Source: Casuarius casuarius (Eukaryota; Chordata; Aves; Casuariiformes; Casuariidae). From it: a stretch of DNA of 64,000 bases. How positions within the stretch are numbered: position 1 is the stretch's first letter; every line of letters begins with the position of its first letter. The notes under the pieces were generated by a model, which had not been told where the DNA came from, did not search any database, and worked only from the letters and a program-made list of their open reading frames with translations. The position numbers and the translations under genes were made by a program. Shown here one piece after another: positions 20,790 to 32,543 of the stretch. The DNA lies in assembly GCA_003342895.1 (NCBI GenBank), contig PTFA01000414.1, positions 149,690 to 213,689 on the forward strand, read 5' to 3'.

Positions 20790-21260
20790 GGATCCTGCTA
20801 TTCCCCCTGTGCTGCCTTCAGTGAGAGATTGCTTCCCTCTTATCTAATTAGTTTCAATGGCTAGGCTTTAGACCACCCTGTGCTCCAGTATTTCAAGTGT
20901 TAATTACTGAGCCCTTGTTCAAGGCGGCGGAGTTGTCCTCCCCTTGGAGTATAATCTCCCTCCCCTGCAACCCGTGTTCCTGTACGCGATAGGGAAGCTT
21001 TGCTCTGCATTTGCAAATTGTGCAAGGACCATGCTCAGCAAATAAATTTGCAGCAAGCACATCGCGGGCCTAGAGATTTGGACGAATCCTTGGCAAATAT
21101 TTGCCAGCCTCCACGGTGAACCCTGTGAATATTTTTTGTGACCTAGATGCTGAGCGTAATTGGCAATTTCAGATAGGATGCCAGTCCTTGGACATTGCTG
21201 GGAAGAGGCCGTGAGCAGCTGCTACAAAATAACTAAACTAACAGTGTTTGCCTACACCCA
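20790..21260. promoter_or_regulatory. Candidate conserved element with POU-like and NFI-like palindromes
   Basis: Nearly 500 bases of AT-rich non-repetitive DNA containing TTATCTAATTAG, GTGTTAATTACTG, the perfect palindrome ATTTGCAAAT (21009-21018, POU/octamer-like), AAATAAATTTGC, and the perfect 16-base palindrome TGGCAAATATTTGCCA (21091-21106), whose ends are TGGCA, an NFI half-site. GTAATTGGCAATTTCAG follows. The density of symmetric sites argues for regulatory function. I cannot test conservation. Confidence 0.4.
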
Positions 21261-21620
21261 GCCTCCCTCCTGCTTGCTTGGTATGCAGCTGTGTGAATAT
21301 CTTAAGGTATGATACACTTGACTGCATCCATTGTAGGATCATCTCCTTCCCATTAAAAGGTGACTATGGCTAAATACCATTTGCTCAGCCAGGTCTGAAG
21401 CAGTGCCCTTTAGAGTAATTGGGAGAGGCGGCCCCTTTCCTGAGGACAGGAGACTATTTTTCAAGGCACAGTCTCTTTATTATTAATTTGTTAAGCATTG
21501 ACTGCTCCAAACTGTTTGAGACGCCAAAAAGGATGTGAGCTCTGCCTTGGGGACTGCAGTGCTAAATAAATCTATTAAATCAAAACCATGCTGGAGATGA
21601 TAGTGTTGTACGCAAAGGTG
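21260..21620. promoter_or_regulatory. AT-rich candidate element, continuation
   Basis: AT-rich block with CATTAAAAGGTGACTATGGC, GGCTAAATACC, TTATTATTAATTTGTTAAGC and AAATAAATCTATTAAATC. No repeat family is visible. It may belong to the same regulatory domain as the palindrome cluster just upstream, or be ordinary AT-rich intergenic DNA. Confidence 0.3.
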
Positions 21621-23025
21621 AAACCGGTTAGAGGAGGGGTGAAGATGCCTCCTTTTGCATCAGGAGATGGTCTTGCTGCTTTTTCAGTGGAGAAATGAGG
21701 CTGTCCTGCAAAAGAGGAGGCAGTGCTTGCAGACAGCAGGTCAAGGGCCCCTTTCCCTATACAGACCTGTGGTCCTTGCCAGCCTGGGTCTTACATTTCC
21801 TTTCTATTAAACCTTCTTTTTGCTTGTGGAGCAGGTAGTCTGGAAGGCCTGTCTGCATGTGGCTATGCTGCGGCATGTTATCTGCTGAATTTCCAGGATT
21901 TTGAGCTGGATTGACAGGAATTCCTCTTCCACTGCACCCCGTGTTGTGAAAGGGCAACGACCTGTCCTGGCTCTCTGGAAGCGGGGCAGGGGAGCCCTGC
22001 TCTCAGCACCTTGCAGCTTTCTGGCCTCAGCAGCTGGCTAGGCTTGCGCATGGTTGGAAGCTAGTGTTGGTTTTTGCATCTGTGAGCTTGTGCTTTCTGC
22101 CTCCCTTCCCACCCCCTGCAATGCAGTGATACTGATAGCACATAACATCCTGTGGGAATTGCTGTTTTGGGGGCTCCCGGAGCAGTCTGCCCTGTGCATC
22201 AGTCTGTGTGTGGCAGGGATCCCTCCAGGGTGATGGACCTCTTTAACTATTCATGTCTGCTTAGTCTCTAGACTTTCATGAGACTGGCAAGAAGGTCCCA
22301 CCTGACTTCTGGCTTCCTTGATGAGAAGGGAGGCAGGGTTGAGACTAACATAAAAAGAAGTCAAAATTAAAAAAAATCCCCTTCCTGACTTCCCTTTAAA
22401 GTCAGTCTCATGATGGACTTAAGCCTTATACTTGTGTAGGGGTTTCGGTGCTTCCCAGCTTGAGCCCTGAAAGAGCACTCGGTTTTATTACTTGTTCTCC
22501 AGCAGCCTTCAAGCTGCAGCTTCTCTGCTTTATTTTTTTCTTTATTGGAAAGTGAGGTGCTGCCCTGAAAGCCCCAGGCCAGGAATCCTGCTGGAAGGAA
22601 AATGCCCAATACAAGAGCACTAATTGCCAGGGGCTCTGTCTGGAGCCCCTTGTGCATGGGCCAGTCCTGTGGTGCCCCAGCCCTGCTGGGTTCGGGTTCG
22701 TTAGCATGTCCCAGCTGCAGCCTATGTGCCCTCGATCCCTGCAACGTGGGACCATCCTGCTCGGAGTGCCTGGGGCTTGGATGTGTGTCCCTGGGCGCTC
22801 ACTGTGACCTCTGCTGCAGCCAGGCTGTTGTGCAGCCTCTGTATGATGGTGCTATTGCCTGTATTGCTAGTACCTCTTTGAAGGAGGTAGTTTGCCTCCG
22901 CAGCCTTGCTTAGCGCGGCAGAGCACCCGCCAGCCCTGCTCCCCTGCGCCCTCCTTGCTGCTGGGCTGCTCCATGCTTGCTCTGGGCTGTGCTTTCCCAG
23001 CCTGAGCTCTCCTGTGCTTTCTCAT
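21620..23025. other. Gene-free stretch
   Basis: No gene recognised. A run of A lies at about 22367-22377, and overlapping minus-strand frames at 22367-22755 are chance. CpG is sparse until about 22900. Confidence 0.2.
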
Positions 23026-23031
23026 CCGCAG

Positions 23032-23199
23032 CCTCCCGTGCCCGAGAGCCATGAGCTGTTCTCCGTGTCCACAGAGCCAACAGAGCAGCCCCCCTTCCTC
23101 GGCCTCTTGGCTCTGCTAGACGCCGTTGCTCCGAGGAGAAAGTCACCCATCGCTGGAGGAGAGCGCTGGCTGCGCCCGGGGTCTCGCCTCCCTCCCAAG
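23032..23199 (+). other. Candidate coding or lncRNA exon, plus strand (168 bases)
   Basis: Near-consensus acceptor (CTGTGCTTTCTCATCCGCAG) and donor (CCCAAG|GTAAGGACT) enclose exactly 56 codons with no stop in the frame starting at the first base, so the exon would be phase 0 at both ends. The peptide begins PPVPESHELFSVSTEPTEQP and ends with a basic segment; it is Pro/Ser/Glu-rich, probably disordered, and I do not recognise it. GC content and a second open frame mean it could still be a non-coding exon. No partner exon was found within the window. Confidence 0.3.
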
Positions 23200-25860
23200 G
23201 TAAGGACTGCATCCTCCCTTTCTGTGCAAAAACAAGCTGCTTTGCTAATGAAGGTCTAATTACTGCATGGGTTGTTGTTGCTCGCCTTGCCCAGGTGGGC
23301 ACTGTTTTCCAGAGATGTCTGCAGTAGCGTGTACCAGTGGCTACTGCACTAGTTGCTCGGTTAGACCTGGACTGGGAAGGGAGAGCAAGGGGCTGGGTCA
23401 GCTGTGTGCTGGGTGAGAACTGCAGTTGTCTTCTGATAAAAGTCATTTTTGAAGTTGGGGTAACCCCTAATTTAACCTGTTGCTTGCATACCCAGTCTGA
23501 TTTGTTGTTAATTTGCCAGTAGTTTAAAGCAGCTGCTGGGGAGATGGATGGGGAGGGGGTTGTGGGGGAGCCAGCCTGCTGTGGGAGGTGGCCCTGTTCC
23601 TGCATCAGCCCTGGGCCAGAGCGCTTGGCCTCGGCTCTGCTCCGGGCTCGGCTCTGCTCCAGCAGAAGTACAGTGCTTGGCACGCTCTCTTGAGTGGAGA
23701 TGGTGGGGAAATAGGTCCAAGGAGAGCAAAGGGACCTCTGATGAGTCTCCTGAGCTGGAGCTGACCTCTTGCAGATCAGCAGCAGAGCCATAACCTTCCT
23801 GGTGACACCTGTGTGGTGCAGGCAGGAGGCACGGGGTGGCCTCGGGGTGCGAGTGGAGCCTGGCTGCTGGTGGCGGGGGGGCACTTGAGGGGCGCGTGAC
23901 CCCCAAAGCCGGGGAGATGGGGAGCCTGCTGGCAGAGGACACCCTGGGAGGAGGTCTGTCAAGTGCCGGGGCTGAACGCTCCTGCGGGAGTGCAGCCCCT
24001 GCCTCGGGAGCTGGAGGGAGCCCACGCTGGGGGGGACCGGCTTGTTGTGACTGGCTTGGCTTCGCTGATGTGCCGCTGAGGATAATTGTCTGTAATTTGC
24101 CTTTTAATAATGCTCTGGAGGCTTTCCAAGCGTGCGCAGCCTTTTCTCCCATGGTGAAAGGCCTTTGGGGTATATTGGAGGCTTCCCGTCGCAGGGGAGC
24201 GAGGCCCCGGCGTGGGCTGAGCCGCCTCCTGCCGCGGCGTGCGGGGTGCTCCTGCCTGCCCTCACTGGCTTCTCTCTTGCTCGGTTGTCAGTCTCCCTCA
24301 TTGGCCTTTTGCACTTCACAGTAGATTTTTTTTATATATATATTAGAAGAAAAATAAAGAAATTTGCGCTTGGTTCCTGGCTGGGTCTGAATGATGCAGT
24401 CTGAACTGCTGCCGTCCTGAAACGTGGAAACTGTGAGCAGGGTGCACGGTCTGTGTTTGTGGCTAAGCAGGAATGGAAAACGTGGTTTATGAACCTAAAA
24501 CTTGATTTCTGGGTTTGTCTGGGATTTTGCTCTTGTTTTCAAGCTTTCCTTGCGATCAGAAGGGCCAGCTGTGTGCATTAATATGTGTGAATCACTAATT
24601 TTGGCTTGGGTAATCCCCTGGCCACAGGAGCTGGGACCTGGAGAGGGACGCGGATGTTGGGAGCACAGGCCGGGGCGGGCGATGCTCCACGGCCTGTTTC
24701 AGGGGGTCAGCGAAGATGGGCACAGCGGCCCAAGTGAGCTGAGACGTAAAGCGAAGATGCGCTACTTCTGCTCCCTCCTGCGGGAGGGAAGTCGCAGCCG
24801 GAGCAGGGTGCAGAGTTTTAGGCTGGCCTGGCCTGGCTTGGTTTGATCCTGAGCGGCTCCTGGTAGTGCTGGTGCCTTTTAGTAAAGTGATGGGGAATTG
24901 ACCCATTCCCTGGGGGGGTCAGAGACCTGGAGACAAAGTCGACACAACCCAAAGCCCGATTCCCTTTTGGGTTTTCATAGCTCGTCTCTGCAGGCAGGTT
25001 TCATGCAACTCTTCTCTAAAGCCTGCTCTGAAACCTCTAAGCTGTGTAGTCCGCAGTGATGTTTTCCTCCCTGAACTCTTGCAGCATCTCTGAAGTTAGC
25101 TCTGGACCTTCCTCTCCTACATCTGTGCCTAATGCTTTTTTGAGGAACTGGGGACACCTACCTGGGGAAGGGAGCACTCCTCCCCTCAGCCCAGGTGTTT
25201 TGGAGTGCTCTGTGTGTTTCTGCTTGTGTGATCTCTTTGCTTGTGTGCAAACGGCCCTGGGGAAGGTTCGTCTGCAAACTCTTGTGGGGCAAGTGGAGGG
25301 ACCAGGAGATGCTGATTCAGGATAATGCCTTGCGGTTGCACACAGGGCCTGACGGTCTGGGCTCTGCTCCTGCGAGGAGATCCTGTGCTGGCTGGTGCAA
25401 TCCTGCTACTGCTGGGGCAGAGAGGGCTGCGCTGTGATGCCCCAGCAAAGGGAGCAAGGGTTCACGCTGGCAGCCTGGGGGCTGCCGGCCTTGACCCAGG
25501 CGTGCGGTTGGCCCTGCGGGATGGGACCGATGTGGACTTGGCCACCTGGGAACCTTTGGGGCCCCTGTTCCTAGGACCCGCGTGGTTCGTCTGGGAGCTC
25601 CCTGGTGGCAAGCCAACCTGCCCTGTAGCTCCAGCAGCACCGTTTATCCAAAGGGTTATTTGACTCTGTTGCACTTTCTCAGACAAATGGCTTTTAAATG
25701 AAACCCTCTGCTAACTCGTTAGGTCTCCTGCCCAGGTCGCTTCCTGTGCATGTGATCTATAGGCTTGCTTTAAAGTTTTATTAACTTTAAATCTCTGGGT
25801 CTGGTCAATGGGAGTCTATCCCACTAGCTGCTGCCAATGGCAGCCTGGTGACTCAGACTT
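23200..25860. other. Gene-free stretch with GC-rich patches
   Basis: Contains a 17-base-period duplication of CTCGGCTCTGCTCC (23630-23643 and 23647-23660), a CpG-bearing patch at 23840-24050 and another at 24170-24245, and an AT-rich candidate element between them at about 24060-24180 (GATAATTGTCTGTAATTTGCC, TTTTAATAATGC). 25640-25830 is AT-richer (AAAGTTTTATTAACTTTAAATC). The long minus frame 22910-24025 has no recognisable domain. Confidence 0.25.
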
Positions 25861-27240
25861 GCCTGCAGTCTCCCTCGTGTCCGGGCGGGCATCGCCGCTG
25901 AGCACGCGCTTGGGCCTCGCTCAGGCCGGCCGTGCCGCGAGAGCGGGGAGGAGCAGCAGCGGGCTCCCGCGGAGGGCTGGATAAGTGCGTTGCAGAAGGC
26001 TTCAGGAGATAATGGGCCTCTCGATCGTGTCTGGGGAGCTGGCTTATCTCTTGACGTTGATGCGTGGTTTCCAGGCTGCATCCTCTATAACGCACGCTGG
26101 AGGAGCGGGGAGAGGCGTGCGGGGGCCATTTTGGACGTTTCTGGGAGCCTTCAGGCATCGTGGTTCAGGGCAGTTCTCCAGCGCTTGGCTACGGGGGAGA
26201 AAACCCNAGCCCCTGCACAGCCCGAGCTAAGGAGCACTCTGGAAACAGCGTGCGGCGAAGGACAGCCTTGCCATGCAGAGCAAGTTGTCCTGCCGCCTCC
26301 GAGCGAAGCCGGCCGTGGTGCGAAGCTGAGCCGGGTTGCTGCTTCGGGGCGAGATGTGCCTTGGCGGGGTGGGTGGGAGCGTGGTGTGCAGGAGCAGCGG
26401 GGTGGAGCGGGGCCGTCCCTGCACACCCTCCGCAGCGTGGTGGCTGCTGGTGCAGAGACGGGCTCTGCTCAGGCGAGGGGCAAACTTGGGACCTTTGGTG
26501 CTGTGACCAAGGCTGATTTGGAGACTGAGGAGCTGCAAAGAAAAATAAAAGGGTGGGGGGGAGAGAAGGAAAGAAAAAAAGCTCTCTGAGCCTGCAGGGG
26601 ATCATGGATACCAAGCTGGAAGCTGCTGTAGCCTCCAGGGATCCAGGGCAGGGCTGGCCCCTCTCTTTGACAGCCTGGAAGGGACAGGGCTTGCGCTCTG
26701 CTCTCTGGCTCCATGCCGCAGAGCTGGAGAGAGCCTGTCCTGCTGCCAGGCCCGCTCGGGGTCCGCGGCGCGGGGGCAGCTCGCCCCAGCGTGGCTCTGC
26801 CCCGGCTGGGCACGCCGTGGCTCCCTCCCGCCCGCTCGGCGTAGCCCCCGGGGCGGATGGGGCTGCAAGGAGGCGTGCACGGACCTGGTCCCGCGGGGCC
26901 CATCGGCCGGGAGGGAGTTATCCCGCAGCAAAGCCGGCATCTGAGAGCCCCTGGTTCCGATGTGCTGATGATGCACCGAAACCTCTGTCTCCTTTGTCGT
27001 CTTTCTGGCTGCCTCTGCCTCAAATCCCAGAGCAAAGACCAGGAACTCGCTTGCAGGGAGGGTGGTTTTTTTTCTTTTTTAAATATTCATTGAGCTCCCA
27101 GGATAGGTATGCGGCGATCTGGGCAGCCCTGGGAGGAAGGCCGTGGCCGGACGCGTGGGGAAGCCACGTTTCCGGCGGCAGGTTTGGGGGCAGCTCCTCG
27201 GGCAGCCCCAGAGGATGCAATTTGGAGAAGGGGGTTCAGA
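25860..27240. promoter_or_regulatory. CpG-rich domain containing one unresolved base
   Basis: CpG-rich over about 1.4 kb, strongest at 25870-25990, 26080-26390, 26750-26910 and 27105-27190 (for example CCGCGGCGCGGGGGC and GGCCGGACGCGTGGGG). An N at 26207 marks an uncertain base. Frames up to 298 codons are open on the plus strand because of GC richness; none resembles a known protein. It could hold one or two CpG-island promoters. Confidence 0.4.
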
Positions 27241-28560
27241 GGCGCAGGAAGCCTCCGGGGAAGGGATGCTTGTTACAGGGGTGGGATTTGCTGAGGAGTA
27301 AGGAACTTGCTCCCCTTGAAGGGCTGCAGCTGATGCTTAAAAATGAGCAAGATGCTGGAGAAGGGCAGAGTGAACAGCACAGCAATGACAGAATAGCGGG
27401 TAGCACTGGCGAAGCCTGGGTGCATGTTTGCTCTCACCCGTGTTTCTGAAGAGCGGCTGCAATCCCAGAGCACCCAATCTCACCACCGGGTGGGAAGAGA
27501 TGGGAGCGAGAGCTGGGTCCCAAAGGGCTGAAACCAGCTATTTACCTGTCTCCCTGGGTGTGCCTGTGTGCATGTGAGAGTAAAAAGCAAGATGCAGATG
27601 TGCTGTACAAGGAAGGCTCCAGGTTGTGAGCTCTGTTTTTGGGGAAGGGGCCCAGATGCAAAGGTAATAGCAGCTTGATGCCTTCGGCAAGCCCCATCCA
27701 CGGCATGGCACATCCTGAAGAGTAGCAGCCTCCCTCTGTATTGTGCCTCATTTTTGCTGACCCCCCAGCAGCAAGCAGAGCTGCCTTGGGAGTTTTTCCC
27801 TCTTATTCCCCCTTCTCATGTTTGCAGCTGGCCCCAGGACCTCGAGGTCATGCAGGTAGCCAGAGCAATGCCCCTGGTGTTGCAGCGCGAGCTGCTGTGC
27901 TGTGCTGCTGGAGGCTGCCCCAGGTGCGGGTGGCAGCATCCTTCCCTCTCTTGTTTTACTTTTTCAAGCCTTCCTGCTGTTGCCACTTGAGTGAAGTGAT
28001 TGTGATTAAGAGCGGCCCCTTGCTAAGGGTCAGGCATCTCCTGCCCATTGGGCCTTACGTTAAGCACGCTGGTGCTGGGCTGTGGAGGGAGGAGGAGGAG
28101 GAAAGGCAGGGCCAGGAGGATCTTTGCCTCTGCGGGCGAGCGCCCGTGGCCCCGGCTGCCACCGTTGTGACTCCCTCGGGCGCAGGCTGTGGAGAGGCTC
28201 GGCTGGCTGCCGGTGCGGCGTGGCAGGGCTCACCGGGGCCTGGGGCGGGCTGAGCACTGCGGCTGGCCTCCTCGCGAGCGGGTTTGCAGCAGTGCATAAA
28301 ATCATCAGCCTGGAGGCCGAGTGCAGCTCTGCTGGGAGCTACCTTGGACCAGCGTGTAGCCAAAGGCAAAAGGAGGCGGAAAAAATAGTTCATACGGGGA
28401 GGGTTTTTTAAGGAGAAACCATGCAACGTAGATCATTGATAGTGTTAGCATTGGGAAGCTAAACTCAGTAAGTTAAAAATCAAGGAGGTTGAAGCCCATC
28501 CCAGTAGCTTTTGGGCTGCTCCTGCTGAGCCCGTTCCCCGTGCCTCTGTCGGCAGCGGGC
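27240..28560. other. Gene-free stretch, partly GC-rich
   Basis: No recognisable gene. CpG is enriched at 28130-28300 (GAGCGCCCGTGGCCCCGGC and CTCGCGAGCGGG pieces), a possible small CpG island. A purine-rich run (GGAGGGAGGAGGAGGAGG) lies at 28086-28104. Confidence 0.25.
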
Positions 28561-28564
28561 TGGC

Positions 28565-28995
28565 ACCAGGGCCAGCCCTCTGAGCTCTTGCCGACTATCA
28601 GCTTACAACAGCCTAATTACCGGGGAAAGTTTCCTGGAGATAATTACACTTCTTACAGCAGTGGCAACTGTTTGTCTTCTGCTATTGTGATTCTGGGTGT
28701 TGGAGTTTGTTGCTATTGTACCGCGTAGTTGTAGAGCTTTTGTGCACAGGAGTGACAAGAAGAGATCTGAGCTGCGTTTGTAGGAAACGCTTCCTTAAGA
28801 TTCTTGTTTATTCAGTATTCTTCCATTTGACCTGACAAAACCCCATAGTACTCCACAAAACATGGGAAAAGCTCCTGGAGCCCCAACAGGGGAAGTTTGC
28901 AGCTGGATGTTGCAATAATTTATTAGCTAACAGTTAGCATGAGACATTTCATAAAATCAGCCAGGAAAAAGACTGCTGCTTCAATAAACAGTGGT
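28565..28995. promoter_or_regulatory. Candidate conserved non-coding element
   Basis: AT-rich unique sequence with CAGCCTAATTACCGGGG, GAGATAATTACACTTC, TTGCAATAATTTATTAGC and TTAGCATGAGACATTTC. A frame at 28489-28728 looks superficially like a small secreted protein (hydrophobic start, hydrophobic end), but it opens at TTG, not ATG, and overlaps this AT-rich block, so I do not call it a gene. Confidence 0.3.
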
Positions 28996-30955
28996 GGGCA
29001 GTGTGTCTCGGTCCAGGCTTGAGCCACTTTTGGAGTGATGCATGGGTTTTTCCGCAGGAAAATCACCTCTGTGGGGATTGCGTGCGTGCAGGGTGCCTAC
29101 TTGCCTTCATGAGCAATTCCCCCTGTCGGCTCCCCACCTCCCCCGAAGAAAGCACCAGCGTGTATAAAAATGATGAACTTCTCTCAGAGAACTGCAGGGG
29201 GGACTTCAGAGAGAGGAAGGGTGTATTTGGCTCTAACACCAAAGCTGATGACTGCATGCTTTTGCAGAGCACTGCAGGAGGTGGGGGAGTGGGAACTTTG
29301 ATGAGAAATGCCGAAGGAGGAGAAGCTCGGCAGAAAGCCTGGAGATGACACCCTTTGCCCAGGCCGTCTTCTCCTCGGTTAAGCGAGGTCAACTTGGACC
29401 TCGTGACGTGCTGCAGCATTTGGCTAGCAAAGCAAGCCCCCAGGGAGAAGTGTGCCCCAGCATGATTTATCCTTATTTTTTTTCATCCTGTGTACCTTGG
29501 TGCTGGAAGCCCGCCAGCCCCAGCCTTGCGTGGGCCGCAGCGCCCGTGGGCCGTGCGCCTCTGCCCGCGTGCGTGGCTCGGGGGCGCAGGCGAGAGGCGG
29601 CTGCATGCTGCTCGGTGTCGTGTGTGTGTTCGTGCTTGCCGCGCTGCTTTAAAACAGGCTGGGGCGAGACACCCGCCGTGGGTGGGAGCAGTGCTGGAGC
29701 CTTGGAGGCGGTGTCCCTTACCGGGGCTTTGGTTTTTAACTTGGAGACAGAAGCAAAAAAGAAAAGATTTTGTTGGGGTTAACCTTTAACTATAACTTAG
29801 TTTCTTGGTGGGTTTTTTGACTGTTCCTCTCTGAACTGGACAAAAACCACATTTTTGAGCAAAACCATGAGTTTGCAGACATGTGACATGAAAGGGAAGG
29901 AAACCCAGCAGTGTCTGGTGGCAGTGCGCAGCAGGTAGGGCCATGAAGCTCACCTTCCCCTGATGTGTGGAGTCGGGATAAATCACAGGAACGTGCAGGG
30001 CGGTGCTGCAACCAGGATGGGTTTGGGGCGGGAGGTCTCAGATGCTGCATGTGGTTAATCAGAGGGGTCCAGCTCCTCTCTGGTCCATCCTGTGGCTGTT
30101 CCCAGGCTCCATCTGTGGAGGTGGTCCTGCACCCAAGCAGATGCCTGAATTTTGGTTTTGGCAGCATCCTGTGGCTTGGCCTTTCTTTCAGTCTGCAGTG
30201 TGGTGGCCGGAGCCCTGGGGCTGCACAATGTCACATGAAGGGCTTTGAGCTACAGCAAAGATCTTAAGTTTTTTCAGGAAAACAAAGTGCAGAGCAGCCT
30301 TGCGGGGTGCTGATTCTCAGTCACAAAGGCAGGCCTCTAAAAATTAACTAATATCTGTTAGGATCTGGTTGCAGAGGCTTCCTTAAATGCAGAAGACTTG
30401 ATACCTGCAAGAAATAGTGCTTCTGGATTTAGTGCACAGACAGGCCTGGTTGTTTGCCTCTCAAGTGGTTTCACCTACCCTCACAAAACTCAGCTATGAA
30501 ACTTGATGGGCTCAGAAATGGCTTCCTGCAGAGGTAAATTTGGAGCTGCATGTGAGGCTTGCATGTTCCTGGCAGTGTGAAGGGCTGAGCACACAACCCC
30601 ATGGTTTGGCATGATGGCCTGGAAGAACCACTCAGATGGGGTCATCAGCCAGGGTTGGGCTTTTTTTGTTTGGGGGAGGATTTTTTGATTGGTTTTTGAG
30701 TTCACTGGAGCCCTTTGAGGTACTTTGCTCACCTCTCTCTAGGATCTGGTGCCCTGCATGAGGCTAGTAAAGGCATGAGAGCGAACAGCAGTGGTATGGG
30801 GCAGGTCTCTGGATTTTGTCCTGTAAAGGGTCCAGCACTGATGATGTGAGGTAACCAGAAGCTCTTGGGGTGATGTGTGCCATAGCCGTGCTCATGGTGC
30901 ATGGGAGCAGTATGTGTGAAGGCACAGTGGTTAACGGAGCTGCTGCGCCGTGTCT
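28995..30955. other. Gene-free stretch with a small CpG patch and a minus-strand exon-like segment
   Basis: CpG clusters at 29510-29600 (GCCCGTGGGCCGTGCGCC). On the minus strand 29954-30005 (52 bases) lies between acceptor CATCCTGGTTGCAG and donor GGGGAAG|GTGAGCTTC, with one frame reading TALHVPVIYPDSTHQGK; no product can be named. Another minus donor-like site, GAGAGAG|GTGAGC, occurs near 30730. Nothing else is distinctive. Confidence 0.2.
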
Positions 30956-30959
30956 CCTC

Positions 30960-31420
30960 CCTATCATTCTTGCTTTGGCGCAAGCTGGCTGATGTGGGGT
31001 GGCCCTGGCATCAGCAGCTTCCCCTCGAGTGGGATGTATTCCCTCAGATTATTGTGACTAGTTTATCTTCCCCAGTCGCCTCTCCACTGTGGTGCCCATC
31101 ACGTATTCATTACAATGCCCATGTACTTCTCTCAGCCCAATATACTTTGAATTACTGCTCATCTATTCCTCTTGACATCCTCACGCTCATAACTAGGGAG
31201 CCTGCATTACCCGTTTGCACATCTGTCAAACTGCATGTTCCTTGGCCATTTCCAGAGATACATAAAATTGCCTGTGTTTATGACATTATTGACAATCCGC
31301 CCCATCTCCTTCCCCCTCCCCGAGCCCACATGGCTGCCTCGCTTTATGAGGATTGATATTTGGGCAGTAAATATTTTAGAACCTCATCTGATGAGTGTGT
31401 CTGTGCGGGCGAATACATTC
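30960..31420. promoter_or_regulatory. Candidate conserved non-coding element (about 400 bases)
   Basis: A well-delimited AT-rich block between GC-richer flanks, almost free of CpG, including ATTCATTACAATGCCC, CAATATACTTTGAATTACTGC and CATAAAATTGCC. One plus frame is open from 30901 to 31356 (151 codons), but the peptide is unlike any family I know. The composition and length match vertebrate conserved non-coding elements. Confidence 0.35.
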
Positions 31421-32510
31421 CTGTCTGAGGACAGATGTTGGAGCTGTCTTCATTGGGGATGCTGGGCTTTGCCTTTCTCTCTCCACCCTTTGCAATAGCT
31501 CTAATATGTCTCCAACCTGCCTGCCCCAATGCTATGACTCTTCTTAGTGGGAGAGAGAAGGGGACCTGAAGGAAGAAGCCAAGCCGAGGTTGCTGAGGGC
31601 ATAGCTGGGCTGTGAAGGGCTAGGGGAGGCTCGGCTGGAAGAGGAGCTCCACGATGAGGCTATCGGACAGCCCCTGGCCCTGGGTCTGTAGGTAATGGGG
31701 TCAAATCCCTTCAGGCAAGTTGTTTGCCTTTATCAAAAGTCCTTGTTTGGGACCCCCAGAAGCTTCAGGGTTTCTTGCTGTGTTGGACCAGAAGTTTCTG
31801 GCCCTCCTGAGAAAAGCAGGGCACGCAGCAGGGCATTGGTGTGTTCCAAGCGAAATGTTTTGACTCTTCTGTTCGGCAATGCCACTTCATTTCCAAAGTC
31901 TGAAAAACATACTTCTGCAAGCGTCACCAAGGAGGAAACGACGTGGGACTGACATAGCCTGGGGGACCTAAACTTTTTTTTAATCTTGCTGAGAAAAGCA
32001 AAGATGCCCATTTTGAGTTCCTCTAAAATGACCTCTTTTTCATTCAATCAGCAAAACAAAGTGTAGACTGATTCCTAGAGAGGACAAAAAGCAGATGCAG
32101 CTCCTAAAGGCCGTGGCAGAGAGCCAGAGATGACCTAGCGGTGCTGCCCTGTGCTGGTGGCCAGCGCAGGTCGTGGCTGTGTTGCCGGCAGGCTGGGGAC
32201 AGCTCGCTGTGTGGGGGACACGAGGGAATGCAAGGGAGCTTTTCAGTACGTCCACACTTGGACCTCTGGAAGTTGAACTTTGCGTAGGTGGAGTTGCCCT
32301 TGGACCTGAACCTGCGCCTGGGCTGGGTGGCGAGGGCTGACGCTGCTGCGTTCCATTTTTCCGGGGGAGGTAACTGCACGCGGGGCCCAGGGCCAGCCCT
32401 CTTCCACCCAGGTGGCACGCGGCGTGTGGCATGCAAGCCAGCCCATGGGCTCCCTTGCAAAGCTGCTTTGCCGCTTTTTTTTCTGTCTGAGCCTGGAGTG
32501 AGTGCATTGA

Positions 32511-32543
<33 letters not shown>

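Noticed and set aside
22910..24025. 371-codon open frame on the minus strand, the longest in the window
   Set aside because: GC-rich sequence with no recognisable domain or motif, Ser/Pro/Arg-rich composition, and it overlaps a better exon candidate on the other strand. Treated as a chance frame.
26553..27449. 298-codon plus-strand frame
   Set aside because: Crosses a T run giving poly-Phe and has no known domain; it is best explained by GC richness.
28489..28728. 79-codon frame that looks like a small signal-peptide protein
   Set aside because: It opens at TTG, with no ATG start, and overlaps an AT-rich candidate conserved element; the hydrophobic ends are coincidental.
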